A DNA stretch of 64,000 bases from an uncultured Oscillospiraceae bacterium (GTDB taxonomy: Bacteria > Bacillota > Clostridia > Oscillospirales > Oscillospiraceae). The stretch is from NCBI GenBank assembly GCA_947624985.1, contig CANQMO010000011.1:1-64000 (forward strand), written 5' to 3'. Both the position numbers and the translations under genes were made by a program. Shown here piece by piece: positions 25,077 through 32,773 of the stretch. The notes below the pieces were generated by a model, which was given only the letters and a program-made list of their open reading frames with translations, did not search any database and had not been told where the DNA came from. Each line of letters opens with the position of its first letter. Position 1 is the stretch's first letter.

Positions 25077-25583
25077 ATGTATTTGGATCTGCACGAGATC
25101 ATCGAGATACCGGGAAGGAGCGTTCCCTTCCGGTGCGACCTGGACCGGGAGCGGCTGGCGTTTCCCACGCTGGAGGCCTTTCAGGGGCCGGTGGTGGCGG
25201 AGGGAACGGTGAGCAACACCGCCGGTGTGCTGGAGCTCTCCTGCGACGTTGTGGCGGATATGACCGTCCGCTGCGACCGGTGCGGCAGGCTCTTTGAAAA
25301 GCGGCTCACGCCCCGGTATACCGCTACGCTGCAGGCGGACGCGGAGGACACGGACAGCGAGGACGTTTTCCCTCTGGAGGGGGACGGCGTGGACGTGTCG
25401 GACGTGGTGGAGACGTGCATGATCCTGGATATGGACACAAAGTTTCTGTGCCGGGACGACTGTAAGGGCCTTTGCCCCACCTGCGGCAAGGACCTGAACG
25501 ACGGCCCGTGCAACTGCAAAAAACAAATCGATCCGAGAATGGCTGCCCTGGGGCGGCTATTGGAAGATGATCAGGAGGTGTGA
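25077..25583 (+). CDS. yceD: DUF177/YceD family protein
   Basis: A 168-residue YceD protein, a family linked to 23S rRNA accumulation and almost always encoded next to rpmF, as here. It shows paired cysteines in VRCDRCGR (near residues 64-67) and in a C-terminal CPTCGKDLNDGPCNC motif, suggesting a zinc-binding fold. The gene is three bases ahead of rpmF and shares its promoter. Confidence 0.9.
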   Translation: MYLDLHEIIEIPGRSVPFRCDLDRERLAFPTLEAFQGPVVAEGTVSNTAGVLELSCDVVADMTVRCDRCGRLFEKRLTPRYTATLQADAEDTDSEDVFPLEGDGVDVSDVVETCMILDMDTKFLCRDDCKGLCPTCGKDLNDGPCNCKKQIDPRMAALGRLLEDDQEV

Positions 25584-25586
25584 ACG

Positions 25587-25775
25587 ATGGCGGTCCCCAA
25601 GAGAAAAGTTTCCCATGCAAGAAAGAGCAAGCGCCGTTCCAGCGTCTGGAAGCTGAGCCTTCCCAAGCTGGTGGCGTGCCCCAACTGCGGCGAGTACCAC
25701 ATGCCTCACCGCGCCTGCCCTGCCTGCGGCAAGTACGACGGACGCGAAGTCATCGCTGTGGGCGAGGAGAAGTGA
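25587..25775 (+). CDS. rpmF: 50S ribosomal protein L32
   Basis: A 62-residue L32 with the basic N-terminus VPKRKVSHARKSKRR and a complete four-Cys zinc ribbon (CPNCGEYH..CPACGKY). This zinc-containing form is the one that can be replaced by zinc-free paralogues in some bacteria. AGGAGG precedes the start. The yceD-rpmF arrangement and following terminator mark a two-gene operon. Confidence 0.97.
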   Translation: MAVPKRKVSHARKSKRRSSVWKLSLPKLVACPNCGEYHMPHRACPACGKYDGREVIAVGEEK

Positions 25776-25785
25776 TCTTGGCAAG

Positions 25786-25816
25786 ATAAGGGGGGCGATG
25801 GCCTCCCTTTTTTGCT
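25786..25816 (+). terminator. intrinsic terminator after rpmF
   Basis: An eight-bp GC-rich stem with one mismatch (AGGGGGGC with GCCTCCCT) is followed by TTTTTTG. Confidence 0.75.
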
Positions 25817-25901
25817 GGGCGAATGGCAACAGGATCTTCCGGGGCGGCATAGAGGCCGTCCCGCGTGCGCTATACTAACAGGAAAGGAGGCGGAGAGGGT
25901 C

Positions 25902-27227
25902 ATGGCAAGACCGCTGGTGGCCATCGTCGGCCGGCCCAACGTGGGCAAGAGCATGCTCTTCAACCGGCTGGCTGGCCGGCGTCTGGCCATCGTGGAGGAC
26001 ACCCCCGGCGTGACCCGGGACAGGCTGTATGCCCCCTGCGAGTGGGCCGGGCGGAGCTTCGATATCGTGGATACCGGCGGTATCGAGCCCAATACGGACA
26101 ACGAGATACTGCTTTTTATGCGCGAGCAGGCTATGCTGGCCATCGACAGCGCGGATGTGATCGTCATGGTGACGGAGATCGGCACCGGCGTCACGGCGGC
26201 GGATCAGGAAGTGGCCGGTATGCTCCTGCGCAGCGGCAAGAGCGTGGTGCTGGCGGTGAACAAGATGGACGCCATCGGCCCCAACGACCCGGGCATTTAC
26301 GAGTTTTACAACCTGGGCCTGGGGGACCCCATCGCCGTCTCCGCCGTACACGGCCACGGCACCGGCGATCTGCTTGACGCCTGCGTGGCCCATTTCCCGC
26401 CCCCCGAGGCGGAGCAGGCCGACGACGGGCGTATCCGCGTGGCGGTCATCGGCAAGCCCAACGTGGGCAAAAGCTCGCTCATCAACCACATTCTGGGGGA
26501 GAAGCGGGTGATCGTGGCGGACATGCCCGGCACCACCCGGGACGCGGTGGACACCCCCGTGGACAACGAGTCCGGCAGCTATCTGTTCATTGACACGGCG
26601 GGCCTCCGCCGCAGGAGCAGGGTCAACGACCGGGTGGAGAAATTCTCGGTCATGCGGGCCCAGCTGGCCGTGGAGCGCAGCGACGTGTGTCTTATCATGC
26701 TGGACGCCCGGGAGGGGGTCACGGAGCAGGACACCAAGATCGCGGGCCTGGCCCATGAGGCCGGTAAGGCCAGTATCATCGTGGTGAACAAGTGGGACCT
26801 GGTGGAGAAGCAGACCAACACCATGGCCGAGATGCGCCGGCGGGTCAAACAGGACCTTTCCTTCATGGATTATGCGCCGGTGGTGTTCATCTCGTGCTTG
26901 ACGGGACAGCGAACTGGGCGTATATTTGATATGATAAACGCCGCCAACGAGCAGGCGTCCCTGCGTATCTCCACCGGCAGGCTCAACAATCTGCTGGCCG
27001 ACGCGCAGGCCCGGCAGCAGCCCCCTACGGACAAGGGCCGCCGGCTGAAGGTGTACTACATGACCCAGACCGGCGTGAAGCCGCCCCACTTCATCATCTT
27101 CTGCAACGACAGGGAGCTGTTTCATTTTTCCTATCAGAGATACATTGAAAACCGTATCCGGGCGACCTTCGGTCTGGAGGGCACGCCGGTGCGGCTGACG
27201 ATCCGTCAGAAAGGAGAAAACGAATGA
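25902..27227 (+). CDS. der: ribosome-assembly GTPase Der (EngA)
   Basis: A 441-residue double GTPase needed for 50S subunit maturation. GTPase domain 1 has P-loop GRPNVGKS and DTGG; domain 2 has GKPNVGKSS, DTAGLRRR and NKWD. The C-terminal KH-like domain follows, with the basic end RLTIRQK. The start at 25902 follows AAAGGAGG; the frame upstream is not homologous. The stop overlaps the plsY-like gene as ATGA, so the two are coupled. Confidence 0.96.
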   Translation: MARPLVAIVGRPNVGKSMLFNRLAGRRLAIVEDTPGVTRDRLYAPCEWAGRSFDIVDTGGIEPNTDNEILLFMREQAMLAIDSADVIVMVTEIGTGVTAADQEVAGMLLRSGKSVVLAVNKMDAIGPNDPGIYEFYNLGLGDPIAVSAVHGHGTGDLLDACVAHFPPPEAEQADDGRIRVAVIGKPNVGKSSLINHILGEKRVIVADMPGTTRDAVDTPVDNESGSYLFIDTAGLRRRSRVNDRVEKFSVMRAQLAVERSDVCLIMLDAREGVTEQDTKIAGLAHEAGKASIIVVNKWDLVEKQTNTMAEMRRRVKQDLSFMDYAPVVFISCLTGQRTGRIFDMINAANEQASLRISTGRLNNLLADAQARQQPPTDKGRRLKVYYMTQTGVKPPHFIIFCNDRELFHFSYQRYIENRIRATFGLEGTPVRLTIRQKGENE

Positions 27228-27895
27228 TCCCGCTGCTTTTTATCCTCATCGCCGTGGTATCCTACGGACTGGGCGCGCTGAACAGCGCCGTGCTTCTCAG
27301 CCGCTTCGCCTTCCACAAGGATCTGCTCAAGTCCGGCAACGGCCGGCCCACCTATGCCAACTTCGTTCGGGTGTTCGGCAGCAAATGGGGCCCCGCGGTC
27401 ATTGCGGTGGACATTCTCAAAAGCGCCATTGCGGTGCTGACCGGCGGGCTTTTGATGTTGATCGTGAACCGGGACGGGAACTATGTGGTCGTGGGCAAGC
27501 TGTTCGCCGGCTTCTGCCTGACCCTGGGACAGATGTACCCCATCCAGCACAGGCTCCGCGGCGGACGCGGCGTGGTGTGCTGCATGACGACCTTCTGGCT
27601 GACGGACTGGCGGCTGGGTCTGGTGGCCACGGGCGTTTTCGTCATCGTGGTGGCCTTTTCCCAGTATGTGTCTCTGGCCAGCATGACGGGGTGCCTGGTG
27701 GGCGCGCTGTCGGCGTGGGTGTTCATCCCCTCCGAGAACCTGAAGGGCGTGGCCGGCGCGCTGGCGCTGTTCACGGCGCTGGTGATCGTCTGGCGGCACC
27801 GGGGCAACATCCAGCATATCCTGGCCCACAGAGAGCCGAAGGTCAAATGGGGCCCGTCCCAGTCGGGCCGCCGCTCCCGCGGCGACAGATTCTGA
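27224..27895 (+). CDS. divergent PlsY-like glycerol-3-phosphate acyltransferase family protein
   Basis: A 223-residue membrane protein with about five to six hydrophobic segments, related to PlsY, which moves acyl groups from acyl-phosphate to glycerol-3-phosphate. The three conserved loops can be traced but are altered. Loop 1 reads SGNGRPTYANFVRVFG instead of SGNxGATN. Loop 2 reads GQMYPI..RGGRGV instead of GHxFPx..GGKGVAT. Loop 3 is SLASMTGCL. Loss of the loop-2 His and changes around it make normal PlsY activity uncertain; this may be a paralogue with another role. It follows der with a four-base overlap and ends before repeat copy B. Confidence 0.75.
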   Translation: MIPLLFILIAVVSYGLGALNSAVLLSRFAFHKDLLKSGNGRPTYANFVRVFGSKWGPAVIAVDILKSAIAVLTGGLLMLIVNRDGNYVVVGKLFAGFCLTLGQMYPIQHRLRGGRGVVCCMTTFWLTDWRLGLVATGVFVIVVAFSQYVSLASMTGCLVGALSAWVFIPSENLKGVAGALALFTALVIVWRHRGNIQHILAHREPKVKWGPSQSGRRSRGDRF

Positions 27896-27908
27896 ATCGG
27901 CCAAGCAT

Positions 27909-28143
27909 AAAGCGCCTCCCCCGGGGAGGCGCTTTGAGCTTGTCAAAAAACAGGTTTTTTGACCGCTCAGATTGAAACTGCTCGGCGGAAGTGAATCCCG
28001 CCGGCAGGAAGTCAAAAGCCTGTTGTATTGCGGCCTTTGACTTCGACGCGCGGGAATGCCGCGCGGCTCGGCCTGACCGGCCTTCGCTCCCATTCATCCA
28101 TTCTTTGACAGTCTGAAAGCGCCTCCCCCGAGGAGGCGCTTTT
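27909..28143 (+). repeat. 182-nt hairpin repeat (copy B) inserted in a duplicated terminator
   Basis: The core at 27935-28116 matches copy A (3358-3539) over its full 182 nt. It is flanked by two copies of a different hairpin, AAAGCGCCTCCCCCG-GG/AG-AGGCGCTTT (27909-27935 and 28116-28142), which differ at one base; only the right one runs into TTTT. As in copy A it sits downstream of a plus-strand gene (here the plsY-like gene) and in the same orientation relative to that gene. The flanks are unrelated to those of copy A, so the duplicated hairpin belongs to the target and not to the element. Confidence 0.85.
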
Positions 28144-28188
28144 CCTTGCCGGCTGGCAGTATGATATGGCGGCAGGCATAACTTTTGG

Positions 28189-28217
28189 TTGACAGAGATG
28201 GGATTCTTTTATATAAT
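28189..28217 (+). promoter_or_regulatory. sigma-A promoter of rpmH-rnpA-yidD-yidC-jag
   Basis: TTGACA (28189-28194) and TATAAT (28212-28217) are separated by 17 bp, about 95 nt upstream of rpmH. The transcribed leader includes a GC-rich GGACCGGCGCCGCGCCGGTCC palindrome near 28253-28275. Confidence 0.88.
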
Positions 28218-28311
28218 AATCAAGTTGCCAGCCAAAACTGCCAACTAACGGCGGACCGGCGCCGCGCCGGTCCGGCGATGAGTAATATGTGAAGAAAGGA
28301 CGAGAAGAAAA

Positions 28312-28446
28312 ATGCTGAGGACGTATCAGCCCAAGAAGCTCCACGCCCAGAAGGAGCACGGTTTCCGCAAGCGCATGTCTACCCGCAATGGCCGTAAGGT
28401 GCTTTCCGCCCGTCGGGCCAAGGGCCGCAAGAGACTGAGCTACTGA
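28312..28446 (+). CDS. rpmH: 50S ribosomal protein L34
   Basis: A 44-residue, very basic L34 ([18 protein letters not shown].., ending [11 protein letters not shown]), normal in length and sequence. It begins the conserved rpmH-rnpA-yidD-yidC-jag cluster. In many bacteria dnaA and oriC lie just upstream of rpmH; here der and the plsY-like gene occupy that place, so this locus has been separated from the origin or the origin lies elsewhere. Confidence 0.97.
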   Translation: MLRTYQPKKLHAQKEHGFRKRMSTRNGRKVLSARRAKGRKRLSY

Positions 28447-28471
28447 AAGCCGCCGGCAGGGGTGGGGAACA

Positions 28472-28807
28472 GTGCGATTCACGACCTCCCTGAAGCTGGA
28501 CCGGGATTTCCGCAGGGTCTACCGTAAGGGGACCAGCGCCGTGCGGCCCTGCCTTGTGGTGTACGCAAGGCGCACCAATGGCCGGGCGAACCGGCTGGGC
28601 CTCACGGTGACGGCCAAGGTGGGCAAGGCCCACACCCGGAATCTGGTCCGCCGCCGTCTGCGGGAGATATACCGCCTGAATGAGGACGGGCTCAGACCGG
28701 GATACGACCTGGTGGTGGTGGCCCGGACACGGGCGGCCACAGCGGGATACGGGCGGCTGGAGAAGGAATTTCTGTCTGCAAGCAAAGAGCTGGGAGCGGC
28801 GCTGTGA
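28472..28807 (+). CDS. rnpA: ribonuclease P protein component
   Basis: A 111-residue RNase P protein that assists the catalytic RNA in maturing tRNA 5' ends. The RNR motif region is visible as [18 protein letters not shown] followed by RRRLREIYR. It starts with GTG at 28472 and overlaps yidD by four bases (GTGA). The position after rpmH is nearly universal. Confidence 0.95.
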   Translation: MRFTTSLKLDRDFRRVYRKGTSAVRPCLVVYARRTNGRANRLGLTVTAKVGKAHTRNLVRRRLREIYRLNEDGLRPGYDLVVVARTRAATAGYGRLEKEFLSASKELGAAL

Positions 28808-29022
28808 AAGGGCTGCTGCTGGCTATCGTGCGTTTTTACAGAAAACGCATTTCCCCCCTGACAAGGCCATGCTGCCGGTTCATCCCCACCTGCAGCGAGT
28901 ACGCCCTGATCGCCATCGAGCGATACGGGGCCTGGAAGGGCGGGTGGCTGGCGCTCAAGCGCTTTTGCCGGTGCCATCCCTTCCACCGGGGAGAACACGA
29001 TTTTTACGACCCTGTACCGTGA
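28804..29022 (+). CDS. yidD: YidD, membrane protein insertion efficiency factor
   Basis: A 72-residue YidD protein with the family's Cys-rich pattern [29 protein letters not shown] and a final [10 protein letters not shown]. It aids YidC-dependent membrane insertion at the cytoplasmic face. The GTG start overlaps the rnpA stop. It lies 14 nt ahead of yidC. Confidence 0.95.
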   Translation: MKGLLLAIVRFYRKRISPLTRPCCRFIPTCSEYALIAIERYGAWKGGWLALKRFCRCHPFHRGEHDFYDPVP

Positions 29023-29036
29023 AATAGGAGAGAAGT

Positions 29037-30383
29037 ATGTTAAAAGCGATCGCAAAGCCGTTCGGCGCGCTGATGCTTTGGCTTTACAACCTGACGGGCA
29101 ACTACGGCGTGGCCGTGATCCTGTTCGCCCTGGTGGTGAAGCTGATCATGCTGCCCTTCCAGCTGAAGAGCAAGAAGAGCATGATGCGCATGAGCCGCAT
29201 GACCCCCCGGCTCAAGGAACTGGAAAAGAAATTCGGCAACGACCAGCAGCGCTATCAACAGGAGATGGCCAAGCTGTATCGGGAGGAGGGCGTCAACCCC
29301 ATGGGCGGGTGCCTGTGGAGCTTCCTGCCGTTCCCCATCCTGATCGCGCTGTACCAGGCCATCCGCTACCCCCTGACCATCATGATGGGCGTGCCGGAGA
29401 GCCTGCTGGCGGAGGGCGGCGCCGCTTCCCAGCTTTTACAGCAGCTGGGATATGACATCGCCAACTTCACGTCCGGGCGCAGCGCCCAGTTTTATGAGCA
29501 GATCTACCAGTCCGAGTTCATTTCCCAGGGCCACCTGGCGGCCTTCCAGAACATTTCGGACAAGTTCCAGGAGCTGAGCTACCGGTTTTTGGGCCTGGAC
29601 CTGAGCCAGGTGCCCCAGTTCTCCTTCTGGCGGTGGGATTTCAGTGACGCGTCCAAGTGGCTGCCGGCGCTGGGCCTGTTCATGATCCCGGTGCTGAGCG
29701 CCCTTTTGAGCTGGCTTTCCATGAAGGCCGCCAACGCGGGCAATCCCCAGATGGAGCAGCAACAGCAGCAGATGAAGATCATGAATCTGTTCATGCCGCT
29801 GATGAGCCTTTATATCTGCTTCACCATGCCCGGCGTCATGGGTATCTACTGGATCGCCCAGAGCGTGTTCGCCATGGCGCAGGACCTGATCCTGAACAAG
29901 GTGTACAACCGGCAGCTGGACATCGAGGACGCGGACCGTATCGCCCGGGAGAAGGCCAAGGAGGCGGAGCTTGAGGCCAAGCGCGCCGAGACCGAGCGGC
30001 TGAAGGCCGAGGGCGCCACCGTGGAGAACCGGAACACCTCCAAGAAGAACAAGCGCGCCGTGGCCGCCCAGAAGGAAGTGGAGCGCAAGGCCGCCGAGGC
30101 CCGCGCCGCCCGCCGGGCCAAAAAGGGTCTGGACGCACAGGAGGATATCCCCGCCTCCCAGGTGGGAGACCGGCGCTATGCCCGTGGCCGGGCCTATGTG
30201 CCCGACCGCTACACCAACCCCGACGAGGCCGAGGCCAAGACCCTGGCCGCCGCGGAGGAGAGCGCGGAGTATGACGAGACGCTGACGGCTGTCATGGCGG
30301 AAGCGGCCGCCGGGGACGAGCCCGCCCCCCATCAGGAGGCTGAAGCCATGGCTGCCGGCGATGAAGTAACGGAGGAAAATTGA
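29037..30383 (+). CDS. yidC: membrane protein insertase YidC/SpoIIIJ
   Basis: A 448-residue Gram-positive-type YidC with five or six membrane segments. It has the conserved hydrophilic-groove region near residue 37 (KLIMLPFQLKSKKS), the cytoplasmic coiled hairpin (residues ~45-85), and the GVNPMGGCLWSFLPFPILIALY segment. The ~130-residue C-terminal tail after ~320 is unusually long, first basic and Ala/Glu-rich then acidic, and probably binds ribosomes. No lipobox Cys is seen at the N-terminus. Confidence 0.94.
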   Translation: MLKAIAKPFGALMLWLYNLTGNYGVAVILFALVVKLIMLPFQLKSKKSMMRMSRMTPRLKELEKKFGNDQQRYQQEMAKLYREEGVNPMGGCLWSFLPFPILIALYQAIRYPLTIMMGVPESLLAEGGAASQLLQQLGYDIANFTSGRSAQFYEQIYQSEFISQGHLAAFQNISDKFQELSYRFLGLDLSQVPQFSFWRWDFSDASKWLPALGLFMIPVLSALLSWLSMKAANAGNPQMEQQQQQMKIMNLFMPLMSLYICFTMPGVMGIYWIAQSVFAMAQDLILNKVYNRQLDIEDADRIAREKAKEAELEAKRAETERLKAEGATVENRNTSKKNKRAVAAQKEVERKAAEARAARRAKKGLDAQEDIPASQVGDRRYARGRAYVPDRYTNPDEAEAKTLAAAEESAEYDETLTAVMAEAAAGDEPAPHQEAEAMAAGDEVTEEN

Positions 30384-30387
30384 CGAT

Positions 30388-31224
30388 ATGCAAAAGTCAT
30401 TGGAAGTCCGGGGAAAGACGACGGAGGACGCCATCGCCAAGGGTCTGGCGGAACTGGGCCTGGAGCGGGACGACGTGTCCGTCGAGATCATAGAGCGGGG
30501 CAAGAAGGGCGTGTTCGGTATCGGCGCGGTGGACGCGGTGGTGCGCCTCACCTACGGCGCGCCGGACGAAAAGCCCGCGCCCAAGATGGAAAAGCCTGCC
30601 CCTAAGGCGGAGAAGCCCGCCCCCAAGATGGAAAAGCCCGCCCCTAAGGCGGAGAAGCCCGCACCCAAGGCGGAAAAGCCTCTCCCTGCCGGACCGGTGG
30701 ACGTATCCTGGAAGGATGCCGGCACCCAGGCGGAGCAGACGGAGCAGTTTCTGAAGGGCCTGCTGGCCCACATGGGCGTGCAGGCGGAGATGACCATCGC
30801 CCCCCGGGAGGGAGGCGGTCTGGACGTGCAGCTTTCCGGCGAGCACATCGGCGCGGTCATCGGCCGCCGGGGGGAGACGCTGGACGCCATCCAGCACCTG
30901 ACCAACTATGCCGTCAACCGGGGCTCGGACCGTCACGCCCACATCAATGTGGACGCGGAGAATTACCGGGCCAAGCGGGAGGACTCTCTGGTCCGTCTGG
31001 CGGAAAAAATGGCGGATAAGGCCGTCCGGTACAAACGGAGCATGGCGCTGGAGCCCATGAATTCCTACGAGCGGCATGTGATCCACACCGCGTTGCAGGG
31101 CTATGAGGGCGTGACCACCAGCTCCATCGGCGCCGAGCCCAACCGTCGGGTCGTGGTCTCCTATGTCAAGCCTGACGGCGAGAAAAAAGAGGACGACGAC
31201 AAGGGCTACAAAGAGTGGTGTTAA
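30388..31224 (+). CDS. jag: RNA-binding protein Jag/KhpB (SpoIIIJ-associated)
   Basis: A 278-residue Jag protein with three parts. The N-terminal Jag_N domain (1-50, GKTTEDAIAKGLAELGL, KKGVFGIG) comes first. A linker of PAPKxEK repeats (~60-95) follows. The KH domain contains GAVIGRRGETLDAIQHLTNYAVN, and the C-terminal R3H domain contains MNSYERHVIHTAL. KhpB binds many RNAs and affects cell elongation and sporulation. The Lys/Pro/Glu linker repeats likely give flexibility. In most Firmicutes mnmE follows; here a small hairpin and an unrelated O-acetylation pair follow. Confidence 0.94.
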   Translation: MQKSLEVRGKTTEDAIAKGLAELGLERDDVSVEIIERGKKGVFGIGAVDAVVRLTYGAPDEKPAPKMEKPAPKAEKPAPKMEKPAPKAEKPAPKAEKPLPAGPVDVSWKDAGTQAEQTEQFLKGLLAHMGVQAEMTIAPREGGGLDVQLSGEHIGAVIGRRGETLDAIQHLTNYAVNRGSDRHAHINVDAENYRAKREDSLVRLAEKMADKAVRYKRSMALEPMNSYERHVIHTALQGYEGVTTSSIGAEPNRRVVVSYVKPDGEKKEDDDKGYKEWC

Positions 31225-31293
31225 AACCATGACCGCAACAGGGACGGCTTAGGCCGTCCCGATTGCTATGTACGGAAGGGAGGCGCGGCGCTT

Positions 31294-32760
31294 ATGGTCT
31301 TTTCCAGCGCGATCTTTCTGTTCGCCTTTTTCCCGCTGACCTGGGCCGTGTACACGCTCACGCCGGGGATACGGGGCAAAAATATCGTTCTGGCGCTGGC
31401 GAGCCTGGTGTTTTACAGCTTCGGGAAGCTGGCGTATCTGCCGCTGCTCATGGTCTCGATCCTGGTCAACTGGGGAGCGGGCCGTCTGCTGGGCACGCTG
31501 GAGGGCCGGGGGTGCCGGCGGGCCGTGGGCGTGGCGGCGGTGGCGTTCGATCTGGCCCTGATGGGCGTTTTCAAGTATTTGGACTTTATCCTTGAGAATA
31601 TCAACGCCCTGCTGGGCACGGCCATACCGGCCGTGGGCATACCGCTGCCGCTGGGCATATCCTTTTTCACCTTCACGGCCCTGAGCTATGTGATCGAGGT
31701 CTGGCGCAAGCCGTCCAATATGGCGAAGAGCCTTCTGGACGTGACGGTGTACATCGCCTTTTTCCCGGCCATCCTGTCCGGCCCCATCATGGGCTGGAAG
31801 GCCGCCGCGCCCCAGCTGCGGGAGCGGACCTGCGACCCGGCCAGGACCGCCCGGGGCATTCGCCGCTTCCTTGTGGGCATAGCCAAAAAGCTGCTGGTGG
31901 CGGACGTGGCGGGCCGGGTGGTGGACGGCGTTTACGCCTCCGCTGCGCTGGACGCCCGGCTCGCCTGGCTGGCCGCCGCGGCCTACGCCGTGCAGATATA
32001 CTTTGACTTTGCCGGGTACTCCGACATGGCCATCGGCGTGGGCCAGACCTTCGGCTTCGCCCTGCCGGAAAACTTTGACCGGCCCTATACGGCCCTGGGG
32101 CTCACGGACTTCTGGCGCAGGTGGCACATGAGCCTGACCGGGTGGTTCAGAAACTACGTCTATATGCCGCTGGTCATGACCCGGCCTTTGCAGAAGCTCT
32201 ATAAAAAATGGGCTGCCAGATACGGACGGCGGAAGGCCAACAAGCTGTCCATCCTGATCCCCATGGGCGTGGTGTGGCTGCTGACCGGCCTGTGGCATGG
32301 GGCGGCCTGGACCTTTGTGCTGTGGGGGCTCTGGCACGGGCTTTTCTGCGCTCTGGAGGGGGTGGGTCTCATCCGCACCAGAGGCCAGGAAAAGAGCTTT
32401 TGGGGCCGGTGCGTGCTGCATATCTACACCTGGCTCGTGGTGCTGCTGGGCACGGTGCTGTTCCGGGCCGGCTCCCTGCCTGTGGCGGGGCGGATGCTGG
32501 CCGCCATGTTCACCGGCTGGCGCTTCACGGCTATGGGGACGCTGACTTTGCAGCGGCTGCTGACCGGCCAGAGCGTGTTCTGTCTGGCGCTGGGCCTTCT
32601 GCTGGGCACGGTCGTGCCGCCGAAGGCTTTCAAGACGCCTGAGAGAGCCAAAAAATGGGCCGAGCCGGCCAGCTACGCGCTGGCGCTGGCCCTGGGGGTG
32701 CTGTGTGTGCTGAGCATGGCCCAGAGCGGCTTCGCGCCGTTCGTATATCAGCAATTCTGA
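31294..32760 (+). CDS. MBOAT family O-acyltransferase (AlgI/DltB-like)
   Basis: A 488-residue polytopic membrane O-acyltransferase. The family's core is visible as FDFAGYSDMAIGVGQTFGF, the following FWRRWHMSLTGWF, and the catalytic His in GLWHGAAWTFVLWGLWHG. It moves acyl groups across the membrane for attachment to a secreted polysaccharide or teichoic acid. The downstream gene encodes an AlgJ/AlgX-like partner 13 nt away, so the pair resembles alginate- or cellulose-acetylation modules. No glycan synthase gene is adjacent, so the acceptor is unknown. Confidence 0.92.
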   Translation: MVFSSAIFLFAFFPLTWAVYTLTPGIRGKNIVLALASLVFYSFGKLAYLPLLMVSILVNWGAGRLLGTLEGRGCRRAVGVAAVAFDLALMGVFKYLDFILENINALLGTAIPAVGIPLPLGISFFTFTALSYVIEVWRKPSNMAKSLLDVTVYIAFFPAILSGPIMGWKAAAPQLRERTCDPARTARGIRRFLVGIAKKLLVADVAGRVVDGVYASAALDARLAWLAAAAYAVQIYFDFAGYSDMAIGVGQTFGFALPENFDRPYTALGLTDFWRRWHMSLTGWFRNYVYMPLVMTRPLQKLYKKWAARYGRRKANKLSILIPMGVVWLLTGLWHGAAWTFVLWGLWHGLFCALEGVGLIRTRGQEKSFWGRCVLHIYTWLVVLLGTVLFRAGSLPVAGRMLAAMFTGWRFTAMGTLTLQRLLTGQSVFCLALGLLLGTVVPPKAFKTPERAKKWAEPASYALALALGVLCVLSMAQSGFAPFVYQQF

Positions 32761-32773
32761 GGGGGGAGGGCAC

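Noticed and set aside
28141-28312. Replication origin upstream of rpmH
   Set aside because: No DnaA-box cluster or dnaA gene is present; der and the plsY-like gene occupy the upstream region.
31236-31262. GGGACGGC/GCCGTCCC hairpin after jag as a terminator
   Set aside because: It lacks a T tract; it may be a weak or Rho-assisted site, so it was not listed as a terminator.
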